Assembly (NCBI GenBank): GCA_030765065.1 | Contig: CM060990.1 | Location: forward strand, 665,768,618 to 665,832,617 | Direction: 5' to 3' | Source: Deroplatys truncata | Lineage: Eukaryota; Arthropoda; Insecta; Mantodea; Mantidae | Length of the DNA: 64,000 nucleotides | Shown: one piece after another, positions 53,480 through 64,000 of the stretch | Layout of the letters: every line of letters begins with the position of its first letter | Numbering within the stretch: position 1 is the first letter of the stretch | Program-made: the position numbers and the translations under genes | Notes under the pieces: generated by a model | Databases searched by the model: none | What the model saw: the letters and a program-made list of their open reading frames with translations, nothing else | What the model was told of the DNA's origin: nothing

Positions 53480-53905
53480 CAGTACCTGATTGCTGTGCTA
53501 GGGATCCCGGGTTCGACTCCCGGGTGGGGGTGGGAATTTTTCTGTAGCCAAGATTATTCCGAGGCGGCCCGGGTTCAATCCCAGGAACCCGCATGTGGGA
53601 TTTGTGGTGGACAAAGCGGTGTCTGGGCGGGTTTTCTCCGGGTTCTCCGGTTTCCCACGCCATTCATTCCACCAACTGCTCCATCATCACCTTTCCTTTC
53701 ATCCATTTCACCATCATTTAGTTTCATCTACTTCCTTCCTTCCTCCCATACCAGGCATCGGGCTGATCACCCATTCTGTATATTCTGTCTGATCCATGAG
53801 TGCCTGCTCCTAGAACGGGCCTCTGACCCCAGGCACCCGCCTGTAAGTCCTGGGGGATGTAAGTCCTAAATAAGAGGAGGTTAAACAGAGAATGAATGCA
53901 TGAAT
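53480..53905 (+). repeat. SINE-E, tRNA-like head with GAAT-type tail
   Basis: Two box B-like motifs are present: CCCGGGTTCGACTCCCGGG at 53507-53525 and GCCCGGGTTCAATCCCAGG at 53566-53584. Downstream are GGGTTTTCTCCGGGTTCTCC, TTCCCACGCCATTCATTCC, long C/T-rich sequence and CCTAAATAAGAGGAGG. It ends in a short GAATGAATG..TGAATGAAAG run, the kind of simple tail left by retroposition. The two heads suggest a composite or a partial duplication. Confidence 0.7.
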
Positions 53906-54299
53906 GAAAGACTATCCGTATCCTCCCCAGAGCCTGAAAATATTAATGAGAGGGTGAATGTGTATCTGATATGATGATTAAAACCCAAAAAGTGCAAGAA
54001 ACTCAACGACAAGTGAATACGAGTTGACACCGTTGCCAATAGGCAATAAGTTCCAAAGGAAAAGCCGCCGATAAGAACAATGTAGTTAAAGATGGGGTAT
54101 AAATGGTACTAAAAAGTGTTGAGTAATTCGGAAGCATTAATAACGGATATATCGAGAAATCACTGATGCCACAAAGAGTTATTGAAACAATTTTCGTTTT
54201 AAAGAGATTTCCATTTTTGTATATTAGGTTTTCATCTATCGCTTAAGGTTCAGTTATGCAATATTACATAAATTTACTTTCTAATCAAAAGACTTCATA

Positions 54300-54625
54300 A
54301 AATAACCCCAAAAAATTCAAGACATATATTTTATTTGTAATGTAAATATCTTGAATATATGGTATTTTAATCAAAGTCTTTTGAGCTATTTTTCATTAAA
54401 TAAAAAAAAGGTAAAAAAATATTCCATATTACGGGTAGTTTGGGATGGGGGATTTTTTTAAAAATATTGATGTTGCAACTTTGAAAGATGCTGAACTTAA
54501 ATACCAAGTTTGGTGTTTATATGAGATTTTGTTTTTGAGTTATGCTGTTCACAGACGCAGACACACGCACTTACCCTATTGATATCGAATTGTTGGATGG
54601 AATAGAACACCTTCTCTACCTATGT
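54300..54625 (+). repeat. Repeat H copy 5
   Basis: The 5' part ACATATATTTTATTTGTAAT and the core GCTGAACTTAAATACCAAGT, TTTTTGAGTTATGCTGTTCA, CAGACGCAGACACACGCA match the other copies. Confidence 0.8.
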
Positions 54626-54888
54626 ATGTAATGGATGAAGCAATCATTTCTGATAAGTTTTACTCCAAGAATCATGTAGGTAAGAAAATAATCCTGTCTT
54701 CCTTAATAAACAAACGTATTGTATAAAAGTGAATCGGCGAACTTGAAAGACATTTATCTGCAACCTGTAAAAACTTGACTAATATTTTAAATAGATTCTG
54801 AGACAATGTACTATGAAATTGGTATATTTAATATTGGGCACGATAGGGTTCTTTAATCTCCCCTTTAATGTATTGAAAGTCGTAGACC

Positions 54889-54919
54889 GTCCATAGATAA
54901 AACTCAATTTAATTTAGAA
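54889..54919 (+). repeat. SINE-A 3' end fragment
   Basis: CGTCCATAGATAAAACTCAA, TTTAATTT is the terminal part of SINE-A without any upstream body. Confidence 0.75.
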
Positions 54920-54929
54920 GATAGAGATA

Positions 54930-55690
54930 GATATTTATTTCTAAAAACATTTACACATGTACAGCAACGTCAGATGTTAAATATTACAATAATTCAATTT
55001 TATAAAATTCCTGGACCTTATAGAGAGGATTTTTCTTCAGTATCATGAAAATCTGTCTTTTAAAAATGTCGTATGTAAGTGTCTTGAATTTATCCGGTAA
55101 ACTATTGAATAGATTAATGGATGATACTTCAAAGCTATTTTGTGTTTTACTATACTTACATTTACCAAAATAAATATTGTTGCTACTTCGTGTCGGATAA
55201 TTATGAACAGTTTCACACAGATTATACTGTTGTAGATTCCTCTTAATGTACAATAAACAATTCAAAATATGTATACACGGAAGAGTGAAGATTCCAAATT
55301 CAATAAAATGTGGTTTACAATGTGTTTTTGGCGGAACTCAACATACTATTCTTATCGCTCTCTTTTGTAAAATAAAAAGCTTATTAGCATAAGTATGGTT
55401 GCCCCAAAGTAAGACACCATAATTTAAAATGGAGTATATATTACTGTAATACACTGACAGTAATGACTTTTTATTTATTGTTTGACTCGGTACACATAGC
55501 ATGAGCAGTCCTTTAATCAGTTTCCCTGAGATGCAGTCTATGTGGGCCTTCCACCCTAATTTAGATTCAAGATAAATGCCTAAGAATTTGACTGTTTAAA
55601 GATTAGAATCAGCAAAACTGAGATCCACAGTCTTATCTTGATTAAGTATTAATCTGTTAGAGTTCACCAGTGATTTACTCTTAAAGTTAT
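54930..55690 (-). pseudogene. CR1-like (Daphne-type) LINE reverse transcriptase, C-terminal part
   Basis: The minus strand reads in order LVNSNRLILNQDKTVDLSFA, VKFLGIYLESKLGWKAHIDC, LLSVYYSNIYSILNYGVLLW, GNHTYANKLFILQKRAIRI, CKPHFIEFGIFTLPCIHIL and then, open from 55265 to 54984, HNYPTRSSNNIYFG and INLFNSLPDKFKTLTYDIFK. These are the RT thumb and C-terminal motifs of CR1-group LINEs in arthropods. Only a few stops interrupt it. The catalytic RT core and endonuclease are absent (5' truncation). A T-rich end near 54925 on the plus strand may be the A-rich 3' tail. Confidence 0.85.
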
Positions 55691-55714
55691 TTTAACACTT
55701 GAAAGATGGGAAGG

Positions 55715-55905
55715 AAACGGAATAAAAGAGAAATTATGGAAAGGAAATCGCGGTAGAGAAGAAACCACCCCAGCATTCAACTACCGACCAGGGAAACAAT
55801 GAAAAACCTAAGGGGCAGAGCGGGCGATTGCTGGAGATCGAACTCGGAACCTCCCTATTGCGAGTCCAATACGTTATCACGGCGCCACCGCGCTCGGTGT
55901 TTTTG
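55715..55905 (-). repeat. SINE-B copy 6
   Basis: On the minus strand GCGCGGTGGCGCCGTGATAA is the head, GTTCCGAGTTCGATCTCCAG carries box B, and GTCGGTAGTTGAATGCTGGG with TCTACCGCGATTTCCTTTCC is the body. It adjoins SINE-A copy 7 on the same strand. Confidence 0.8.
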
Positions 55906-55910
55906 TTTTT

Positions 55911-56140
55911 ATGGATGCTCTTTAACTGCTGTGTTCCTTAGCGTCCCATTCTAAATTGGGCGTGAAATACGTAATTTTACTCAGAGGCCTTGTTTATCAG
56001 GCTTGAGGTTCTTTTACGTGCCGTAAATCTACAACACGGGACCAACGGCTTTACTTCCCTTCCGAAGGAAGCGATGCTAAGGATTTTTACGCCCGAAAAA
56101 AAATCCATCGCCCTCCGCCGGGTTTGAACCCGACCGCGCT
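55911..56140 (-). repeat. SINE-A copy 7 (head truncated)
   Basis: The minus strand shows GGGTTTGAACCCGGCG-type box B at about 56117-56140, then GGGCGATGGATTTTTTTTCG, CTTAGCATCGCTTCCTTCGG and the body to AAAGAGCATCCAT. Box A is missing. Confidence 0.8.
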
Positions 56141-56740
56141 CGTTGCATTCCCATATCATATGAAATAAAAAACTGTAAAGCTTGGAAATATTGCATGTAT
56201 CTTAGCCGAGATATGATTATTTTGTATAAATATAAATTCAGTTGTGAAAACATTACAGAATTGATAATTCTTACGTGTGTGTTTGCCCGAAGTTCCATTT
56301 GCAAGGTTTTCTTTAAGATCTCTCCGATTTAAATCACCTTAACTCGTAGAGTGTTATATTTTGAAGCAGCTACATTGAGCTGTGTTTGTGTGTGGAATAC
56401 GTTGTAGCTGTGGGAGCTGATTAGGTATGCTCCACCACGAACATTTAGCAGGAGATGTAAGACACGAGCCTCAGGTACTTGACATTCCTCAGCGCAGTTG
56501 TTTCCGTGCATTTTTCTTGTAGATCAGAATAGTCACTCTGCTTCTTGGAAGTGTCTAGTGCTCTCACACCGAATTTCTGCTCCTTTTTTTTCTACAGAAG
56601 CATTTCTCGCAAGTAGGTAAACACTTATATATACATTCTTACAGCGTTGTTCAGTCACGAACGGTGAGTCGCTTAGTGACGTATTCGAAATCAGTTGCCC
56701 AGTGCGATTATTTTTACTTTCCCTGCCGCCTTCGTATTTT

Positions 56741-56828
<88 letters not shown>
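56741..56828 (+). repeat. (TCTA)22 microsatellite
   Basis: Twenty-two perfect TCTA units; the 80-codon ORF through it (repeated ISIYL residues) is an artefact. Confidence 0.98.
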
Positions 56829-58185
56829 CCACATACATATAGACGTATAAATCAATATCAAGCAAGAATTGTACATGATAATGTAATTCAGCAAGGAAGA
56901 TATTAGAATAATATTTAGTAGCCACGAAATGTACAAAGCAGATTGTAACTTAGATAAGTAAGGGACGGGCGAGCTAGCTAATTCCAGATAAAAGTAATGC
57001 TAGGTAGAGTCCACCACCTTTCACCAAGCTAATGAGCAAGGAAATTGAAGGAGTAACGAGAAATAGAACGAGACAGATATAGAAAGGAAAGAGATAGAGA
57101 CATCGAATTTGCTTCCGGACGCGTCAGTGAAACGCGTGTACGAAATGTTTTGGAGCAGAATATTTTCATACCTTATCTAGACTTCGGACACGGTTGCTGT
57201 TTCGTTGCACTTTGACTGGAAAACAGTTACGTGCGCACAGGGTTTCACTGACACCTCCCCCTCCCCAAGCACTGCCAGTCCTTCACTCTAAGCAAGCGAT
57301 CAGTACATACACAGCGTGTTCTGAAGTTGCGAAGTCCGGCTGTTGATAGCTGACAACACATACCGAAAACAACCAGTAAGAAGTGTCTTACTTGTAAATG
57401 AATATGGACGCGAGTATTTTGATGTAAGAGGACAAAAAATATTTTTTGTAAAGTATGCCACATTGAAATCAAAGGAGAGAGAAGGGTTTTTATTGCAAGA
57501 CACTATAAATCTAAAGAACACTAGCAAAATATTACGTTGCTTCGTAGAAATGAGGTGTTGAGGATATATTACCCACATAGAAACCACGAACTCGTGTAGC
57601 CAAACTGAAGCTTACATGGATTCGTCTGACATGATGGTAAGCACAAATATCCTATTTAATAAGCTGCAAAAGTTTGCTTCTAAAACGTTTCTGGAGAAAT
57701 GTACAGCTACGAAATTTCCTTGTGAGTGCACTTTACGTAAATTTTATTTGTCTTTATCATAGATGCCAATATCAGAGTTCTTGAAACTTGTCGATAATTA
57801 GACAACACTTTACAGAAGTAGGCAAATGTTATACTGTTGGGCATTAATAATAATATTCTATTATAATGATATTCTAAATAATGAAAATGCATGCATTTCC
57901 CAGAGGTGTGTGACGTTTGTCAGTTTCATTTTGCACTAGTAACATCATGTGATGTGGAACGGAGGAGGTTTTCAAGATAAAACTCTTTTTTGAGTTTGAG
58001 AAGACAATTTGCTTTTGATACATTCAGAAAATATATTGTAATCCATTGTAATAGTTGTCCAGGCATGTAAGTCACACATGAAACTGTTTATTTTATCTGC
58101 CACAGTTCAGATTTATTATTTTGTTCATCTTATTTATAATTTGTAATAAAAGCTTAAGCTTACTGCAGAATTGTATACTTACTTC
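56829..58185. other. No gene seen
   Basis: AT-rich sequence with short ORFs. TTTCACTGACAC at about 57243 and GTCAGTGAAACGCG at about 57125 form an inverted pair of short arms. I recognise no element. Confidence 0.45.
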
Positions 58186-58690
58186 TGTGCCCACCTATAC
58201 CTATAGCGTACACAGTACTCGGCACAGCACAAACTCAGTTGCGCACGAGGCTACTGCCTCTCTCCTCTCCGCTCGCTTGTAAACAAAGTAACAATATAAT
58301 AGAAGTTAACTTAACCTAAAGTCATGTCCGAAGCCTTAATAAGGTATCGCGGTCTGAAGACCAATTAGAAAAGTCGTTACATTTTAAGGAATGAAGGTGA
58401 GCGTCACTAGGTTTAGGTATAAAAGGGGCAAGCAGGCCCCAGATTTTCACTCTCTCTTATAGACTCTCTCTAATACAATATCTTCGACACTAAGTGATAC
58501 TCTCTGGACGACGGATGTACGTGTGTGCATATGGTTGGGGAAGCGTGTGCAGTTAGATTAGGCTCCTAATTTACTATTATTGTGGGAATTGCTAAAGATG
58601 GGAAAAGCTAGCCGCCCATAAGTATCTTATTGATAATAAATCACATTTTATGTGAACTGCAGTGTATTTTAATTTGCCTCACCTATGAAA
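58186..58690 (+). repeat. LTR-like segment with TATA box
   Basis: TATAAAAGG at 58418-58426 is a strong TATA box, followed by C/T-rich sequence and a polyadenylation-type AATAAATCAC at about 58636. The order promoter, start region, poly(A) signal is that of an LTR. TG and CA ends and a target duplication are not clear, and no second copy is in the window. Confidence 0.35.
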
Positions 58691-59404
58691 ACCTTGAGAT
58701 TAGTGAAATTAGTTAGATAGGTAATTTATTAGGAATGGGAAATTATCAGCCGCTGAGCAGAGGTAGCCGGAGACCAGAGCACTTCAGCGGAGGGCATCAA
58801 CCAAGAGGACCAACGATTTCCCGCTATAAATGACAAATGACGCCGAACATTCTCCCGCTACACTTTCCCACAGCTATGCGGTCCCTCAATATTTTAGCTA
58901 CCTGTGGGTGAATTCAAGCCATAATTCCCAGGTTCCAGACGTGACAATCGCCCATGCTAACCACTACGCAGCACCACTGAGAACCGCCACTCTATCATCT
59001 TCTAGTCGTACTTCATAACAAATTTGCAATCCAGTGCAGTAGCCCAACCCTTGCATCATGGTTGTATTCCGTTTCTAACGGAAATAAGATAAGTATTTAG
59101 TACTCCCTGCCAAGATGATGTAATGAGTAGTATGTTCTTGGTAATCATTTTGACACGCTATGTCTCACGTAATTATGTTAGCTTATTCTAATTGCACAGT
59201 AATGGTTAAGTCTGCAGGTATTACTAGGAAGTTAGTGAAGGCTATTTGCTCACTATCAGTTTGTACAAATGGGGTGATTATTCTAAGAGACAAACCTTTG
59301 AACATACAAATTATGAGGCTTACATAAGAGCCGTCCTGCATTAGTTTTGACGTTACCCGTTCAAATAATTCGAACAGACGTTTTCAACTTCGGTCGTCCC
59401 CATG
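58691..59404. other. No gene seen
   Basis: Possibly the region following the LTR-like segment (GCCGCTGAGCAGAGGTAGCC at about 58751). No gag or pol motif follows. Confidence 0.4.
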
Positions 59405-60315
59405 ACCACTGAGACAGTATTTTTAACACTTAAATGATATCAGTCTAATTATATAATATAAAATACAATAGCAGCCCGCCTTAAAGCAATATGTATACTA
59501 TAATATATAAAAAGTGTATGTAACACATCTATTATGTTTATATTATTATGTACATGTTTAATAATGGTATGTGAATGTATTATGCAATTTAACAATGTAG
59601 GAGCTGTGAGAATAGAAGCCGAAAGTTGCTAATAATGAGGTAACCTTGAGACAACAATAAATTAGAAAGTTTAATAATGCTACAATAATGGAACAATAAT
59701 GTAATATTTAGAACAGGTTATAAATAGCCAATCAGAAACTAGAAAAACTTTAAGTTAAATAAAAGTATTCTATTGGAGTTGGATTAGCCAATCAGAGACT
59801 TGAAATAGGGTAAATATACAGATTCAGGCGGCAGACTCTACAAGACAGCGTTCCCAAGCAGACGCTACAAGGAAGCGTTCCCGAGCAGTTCGATTTTATA
59901 CGAATTTAGTGTGCGACAAAAAATTCATTACGGCGAGAATAATATAACGTTTACGTGTTAAAACGTAATTAACAATAATCTCACAGCTCTATAGTATGAT
60001 ATATCAGTGAAGTGATATTTGATCGTGTGAAATATTAATACAAAAAGTGGAGTATAATTATAATTTGTCTATGCCTTGTTCTTTAGCCGTACTACCCCTG
60101 CTAAGAGATACGTGTTTCTGCAAATTACTACTGACGCAGCCGAGGCATACATAATAAACATTAAAAATACAAAGTTGATTTTTAAACGTGGGGGCGAAGG
60201 CCACCAGAAAAGTGAACGTGGAGCGAAGGTCACCGGAAAGTTTGTATGGTACGTGGGGCAAACACTCCAAGAAACATATCTCCCACAATACGTGGGGCAA
60301 ATATAATGTAAAGAT
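59405..60315 (+). repeat. Repeat L long copy, possibly LTR plus leader
   Basis: It shares its start (ACAGTATTTTTAACACTTAA) and second half (ATATCAGTGAAGTGATATTT, ACTGACGCAGCCGAGGCAT, GGGGGCGAAGGCCACCAG) with 8178-8625. Unique middle sequence contains an imperfect duplication of AGACTCTACAAGACAGCGTT and AGACGCTACAAGGAAGCGTT (near 59830-59880). GTGGGGCAAA occurs at least twice at the end. No coding region is seen. Confidence 0.5.
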
Positions 60316-60909
60316 AATCTTCTTCACCACGACACTTTAGTTTTCTGTCTTTATTGATTGGGAGATGTAAGTATATTTTTGTAGTAGTATCTGCAGCTGC
60401 CAGTAAAATCGTCTTTGTTTACTGACCGTGACTAAGGTTAAATCCTTGCTGCCATCCCGAAATCTAAGTTAGACATACGACGTGAAATATTCAACGAAGC
60501 CAGTTCCTTTAGACTACTTCACAACGGCACTCGCATTGTGGAGATTTTGACAAGGAAGCAAGCAGTATCATCTTAAAGAGACACTCGACATCTGAGCATG
60601 CGCAATGTCCTAGTACAGGGATTTTCATGCAACCCATTATTTTCTGTTTAAAGAGTACGCTCCTACGGTGTCTAATTTAAGATCTCCTGAAATTATGAGT
60701 ATCAACGATCATTGTGCACATACAACGTTTTTCACCATACCCAAACCGAATGGCGTGAAATATGGAGACGGAGGCAAATAGTGCAGCTGCCACAGACAGC
60801 GATGCAACTCCTTTTTAGTGAGGTGGAGCACCATCGCTTTGGAAGACATAAGTGGTATGATGTTATAGTTTACTTAGCGAACCAGAATACACAACTCGTT
60901 ATTTGATTC
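60316..60909. other. No gene seen
   Basis: I see no motif or shared repeat. Confidence 0.45.
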
Positions 60910-61560
60910 AAAGGTAAAAGGTCCATATTTGTGCATGTCCGTGTGTGAATGTGTGAACAACATTACTCGGAAACGAAAAGCTGGTTAAATGCCAAACTTG
61001 GTATCTAAGTTCGGTTTCCAAGCATGCGACACGAAGGGTTTTTAAGAAAATCCCTCCAGCCCAAACTACCCTTTATGTAGAGAAAAATTTGATATTTTTT
61101 ATTTTCTCAGAATTGGCTCTATACCTTTTAATGAATATAATAGTGCAACGTATATTTCTCTATGGAGCAGGAACGATGATAATGAATAGACAACAAGAAA
61201 GAAAATTACTAACAACAGAGATGGATTTTTGGCGGAGTTCTCGAATTTCAAGAAGGGATAAAATTAAGAATACAAAAATAATAGAAGATAGAAGGTTAAA
61301 ACTGTTCGATCATGTGAAAAGAATGGGATCCGAAGAAGCATGGCGTATAGAGAACATAGATGAATATGCAGAGGATAGGGATTTATGGAGGAATAAAGGT
61401 ATGAATGGGTTGTAAGAATACTACTGTATGGTACATAACTTCTAAATAAAAAATAGTTCTAATGATTTTTAATTAAGTACCACATTCTAAGATATTTGCG
61501 TGACAAATAAAATGTACATCCTGAATTTTGTGCGAAAAGCGTTTGAAGTCCGTTTTATTC
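60910..61560 (-). repeat. Repeat H copy 6, split by a LINE fragment
   Basis: 60950-61118 has ACTCGGAAACGAAAAGCTGG, CCAAACTTGGTATCTAAG and CAGCCCAAACTACCCTTTAT. 61450-61560 resumes with TTGCGTGACAAATAAAATGT. The intervening about 330 bp is a LINE fragment absent from other copies. Confidence 0.7.
61140..61430 (+). pseudogene. LINE reverse transcriptase C-terminal fragment
   Basis: The frame reads RIFLYGAGTMIMNRQQERKL, LTTEMDFWRSSRISRRDKIK and RRLKLFDHVKRMGSEEA. The order LLYG..T, L...EM.FLRR..G.SRRD.I.N and RRL..FGHV.RM is the standard end of many arthropod LINE ORF2 proteins. The clade cannot be decided from so little. It is inserted in repeat H copy 6. Confidence 0.8.
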
Positions 61561-61993
61561 TGAATGACGTTTGTGTAATTCCTTAAGCATAAGGGATAGA
61601 CAAAGTCTTAACTACACAAAAATGTAGGTCTCGTTAAGCCACACATTCTGATATCAAATAATAATTTTGCTTGTGGCGTTAACAATGTCCAAGAATACTT
61701 ATACTCATTTTTTCAATATCGACTCTTCGCTATTCGTTTTTTCTCATGGTCATGCAAAGAGCATGGAATTTCAAAGTCATCACATAGCGACCCGGGTTTT
61801 TAAAATATGACTATCGCTTTAGCCGACTGTAAGGTCCTTTTACCTGCAACGAAATTTGAATGTGTAATAAATAGGGCCCAGATTTTTAAATTGCAATCTA
61901 TACTATTCCTCACTGTTTAATTAACACATTTCAAGTTATATTAATTAATTTTGAAGATTGAGAAGCAAGTAACAGTGATGTGTCATAATTTAA

Positions 61994-62585
61994 AATAACC
62001 AGAGTTGGAGGTTGTTACACTACATTACTAAAAGGTTCTTACTTTGAACGTGTTTTGGGAGAACGGTTTGCTTCCATCGTCAGCATGTTTCCAACTGATT
62101 TTGCTGGTTATTGTCTGGGAAATGTGTGTGGTTAGTGGTGTTCTCTGGTGCTGAGTTGATGAACCTCCAAAGGATGCTGAGTGGCGGTAGTTCGAAATTC
62201 ATTAAGTGATTCCTGTGTTTGAGGATATGTATTTTTTCCCAGATGTCCAGTTCATTGCTGTTGATAGATTTTAAGAGTTTTATGTTTGGAGTGATTTCAT
62301 GGTTTGAAGACCAGAAATGACGTGCTACTGCTGATTTATCCGTCTGTTTTTGGTAAATGCATCGCATATGCTCTTTAAGTCTTATTTCAAGATTTCTTTT
62401 GGTTCTTCCTATATATACGATCAACCCAGCACCAGATAACACTACTAACCACGCACATTCCGAGACAATAACCGGCAAAATCATTTGGAAACATGCTGAC
62501 GATGAGAGCAAACCGTTCTCCCGAAACGTGTTCAAAGTAAGAAACTTTTAGTGATGTAGTGTAACAACCTCCAACTCTCTTTATT
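61994..62585 (-). mobile_element. Penelope-like element fragment with GIY-YIG endonuclease and inverted terminal copies
   Basis: The minus strand encodes GLIVYIGRTKRNLEIRLKEH, MRCIYQKQTDKSAVARHFWS, DIWEKIHILKH and HLMNFELPPLS, the GIY-YIG endonuclease that ends the single protein of Penelope-like retroelements. Flanking it are inverted copies of about 165 bp (61994-62160 and 62416-62585), sharing GAGTTGGAGGTTGTTACACT, GGGAGAACGGTTTGCT and TCGTCAGCATGTTTCCAA. Penelope insertions are usually 5'-truncated with terminal repeats in direct or inverted arrangement, which this matches. The reverse transcriptase domain is absent. Confidence 0.85.
62160..62430 (-). pseudogene. GIY-YIG endonuclease domain (Penelope-like)
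   Basis: The first strand carries VYIGRT (the YIG half of the motif), with the GIY half replaced by GLIV at the junction with the inverted repeat. The catalytic R in KRNLEIRLKEH and the following H and N residues are present. The frame is open for 151 codons because it continues into both inverted repeats. The domain nicks target DNA during retrotransposition; this fragment has no start or RT of its own. Confidence 0.8.
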
Positions 62586-63036
62586 TTAAATGCAAGATAT
62601 ATATTCGTTTTACACTTCTTGGCGCAGAATATGCGAATTTCATTACACCTAAAATAACCTAAATAGCTGTTTCTCCTTTTTCAAAATGAATAATGCTATT
62701 TTCGGATTGAAACCCGTAAAATTATTGCCACCACTTATAGCCAGTAGATAATTCAAGCTACTACAGATACATACAGCACATGTGACGTTGTGACACCTGG
62801 ATGAGCTTAACAAGGTCAGGAGGAGCGTAATCTGCGTAACGAGATCGCCTCCAATCGTTCACCGAGAGTACAACAGAGTACTCTTCTAATGTAATTGTTG
62901 TACAGTGAAACAATGCCTATATCACATTTATTGAAAAAGTGGATTGCTGCAGATCCACACTTCACTTTTGTTAGTAACAGACAGTGCTGCCCACATGTCC
63001 AAGGCCGGGCTGGGGGCTTCTACAGTCCTTCCACCC
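62586..63036. other. No feature seen
   Basis: No motif is recognised upstream of the hAT fragment, although part of it may belong to the same degraded element. Confidence 0.4.
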
Positions 63037-63040
63037 GACC

Positions 63041-63690
63041 ATGCTAAATGTACCATGCTTGGCCCACGGCCTGCACCGCCTTGCGGAGGAGATTAGAAGT
63101 CACTTCGATGACGCGAACAGCCTGATATCTTCGGTCAAGGTTTTCTAAAAAGCCCCAACTCGTATACAATTGTTCAAAGAGAAAGTACCAGCAACCCCTC
63201 TTCCACCTGAGCCGATATTTACCCGCTGGGGAACTTGGCTGTCTGTTGCCATTTACTATGACGAGCACTTAAAAGACGTTAAAAACGTCGTCACTGAATT
63301 GGATGAAACAGAAGCTTCCTGCCCCACTCTTGCCGCTTCCCTTGTGTATATTAAGACACGTTTTTGCTTTATACCAGAAGCTATCTCCGGTTATAAAGTT
63401 CAACTTTGCCACTGAAGAATGCTGTAGATATTATTGACAATGTTTCCAGTAAAGAAATTCCTGGACCACTGGAAGTTGCAGAAGATTCCTCAACGAAATC
63501 CTGGTTTTGAAGATACAAAAATCATCAACTCAGTATTACATGGAGAAAAGTATACAGGGAAACTACGCCTCAAACCTGCTGCACTGGCATCTATGTTCTA
63601 CGCTCCAATGACGTCATGTTCGCTTGAAAGAACCTTTTTTTCATACACGAATGTGTTACGTGATAATAGAAAATCGTTTACATAAGAATA
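63041..63690 (+). pseudogene. hAT transposase, C-terminal half, degraded
   Basis: From ATG at 63041 the frame reads LNVPCLAHGLHRLAEEIRSH, one in-frame TAA at about 63149, then KAPTRIQLFKEKVPATPLPP, TRWGTWLSVAIYYDEHLKDV (the hAT R-W motif) and VVTELDETEA. After a stop at 63414 the next pieces, in shifted frames, are SSKEIPGPLEVAED, QRNPGFEDTKIINSVLHGE and APMTSCSLERTFFSYTNVLR, the last being the hAT dimerisation-region signature. hAT elements move by cut and paste and leave 8-bp duplications; neither end of this element is seen. Confidence 0.85.
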
Positions 63691-64000
63691 TTTGGAAATG
63701 TATGTATCTACTGCAAGCCAAAAAATAAATCTTACAACCAAGTACCAGAAAAGCAAAAATATTGATACCTGATTGATTCACGAAGCAAAACATAAAAAAA
63801 ACTATTTTGATCAAGAAAAACCTAAAAGAAACCTATTTTAAGCATATAAGAAACCTAAAATGAAGGTTTATTCCACCTAAAAATCCGGGCTCTAGTAACG
63901 AATCACGATTATCAAGCAGCAGATACAAGAAAACGTTTTTGTAAGAATCGTTTTTAGAAGAGTGAGTAGAGTGAATCCGAAATTATAAGTTAATAATTAT
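63691..64000. other. No feature seen, window end
   Basis: AT-rich sequence after the hAT fragment, possibly its 3' UTR. Terminal repeats are not visible before the window ends. Confidence 0.4.

Noticed and set aside
56664-56906. 80-codon ORF with repeated ISIYL
   Set aside because: It is the translation of the perfect TCTA microsatellite and has no coding value; it is also not a CRISPR array because there are no spacers.

Overview
The window looks like repeat-dominated nuclear DNA of an arthropod, most likely an insect with a large genome. It is AT-rich, has microsatellites, has no operons, ribosome binding sites or long open genes, and is filled with transposable-element remnants. The families seen (R1-clade and I-type LINEs, CR1-like reverse transcriptases, a Penelope-like GIY-YIG fragment, hAT, mariner and Tc1/IS630-type transposases, LTRs of a Gypsy type, several tRNA-headed SINEs) form a typical insect mixture. 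I cannot name the species. I find no host gene that I recognise; nearly every protein-like signal is a broken mobile-element gene.

Layout. 0.6-5.3 kb: a SINE, an I-type LINE 3' end inserted in an older repeat, AT-rich DNA. 5.3-15.3 kb: dense accessory region with two inverted, truncated transposase elements, a nested MITE-like insertion, a SINE inside another SINE, a tandem duplication carrying a SINE, and two more transposase relics. 15.3-24.5 kb: quieter, with dispersed repeats and one unexplained 128-codon ORF. 24.7-25.5 kb: an LTR with an adjoining primer-binding-like site. 25.5-39.8 kb: transposase relics, two inverted repeat pairs, SINE-related blocks. 41.0-44.9 kb: a mariner pseudogene, a solo LTR with a 4-bp target duplication, and a 734-bp palindromic mariner derivative. 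45-46 kb: a CR1-like RT fragment. 47.35-52.67 kb (minus strand): the best preserved element, a full-length R1-clade retrotransposon with two ORFs, both UTRs, a T-rich 3' tail and 13-14 bp flanking duplications. 53-64 kb: SINEs, another CR1-like fragment, LTR-like repeats, a Penelope-like fragment and a hAT fragment.

The most notable pattern is that three separate mariner or IS630-type loci (5.5-7.1, 28.0-28.8 and 44.1-44.8 kb) are built from two inverted transposase fragments whose C-terminal ends face outward. The second is the R1-clade element, whose ORF1 and ORF2 lie in one frame and meet at an abutting UGA-AUG stop-start. Its damage is light: one base lost in an A-run and three in-frame stops, at least one of which probably replaces a tryptophan. 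All family assignments rest on motifs read by eye; no database search was possible.
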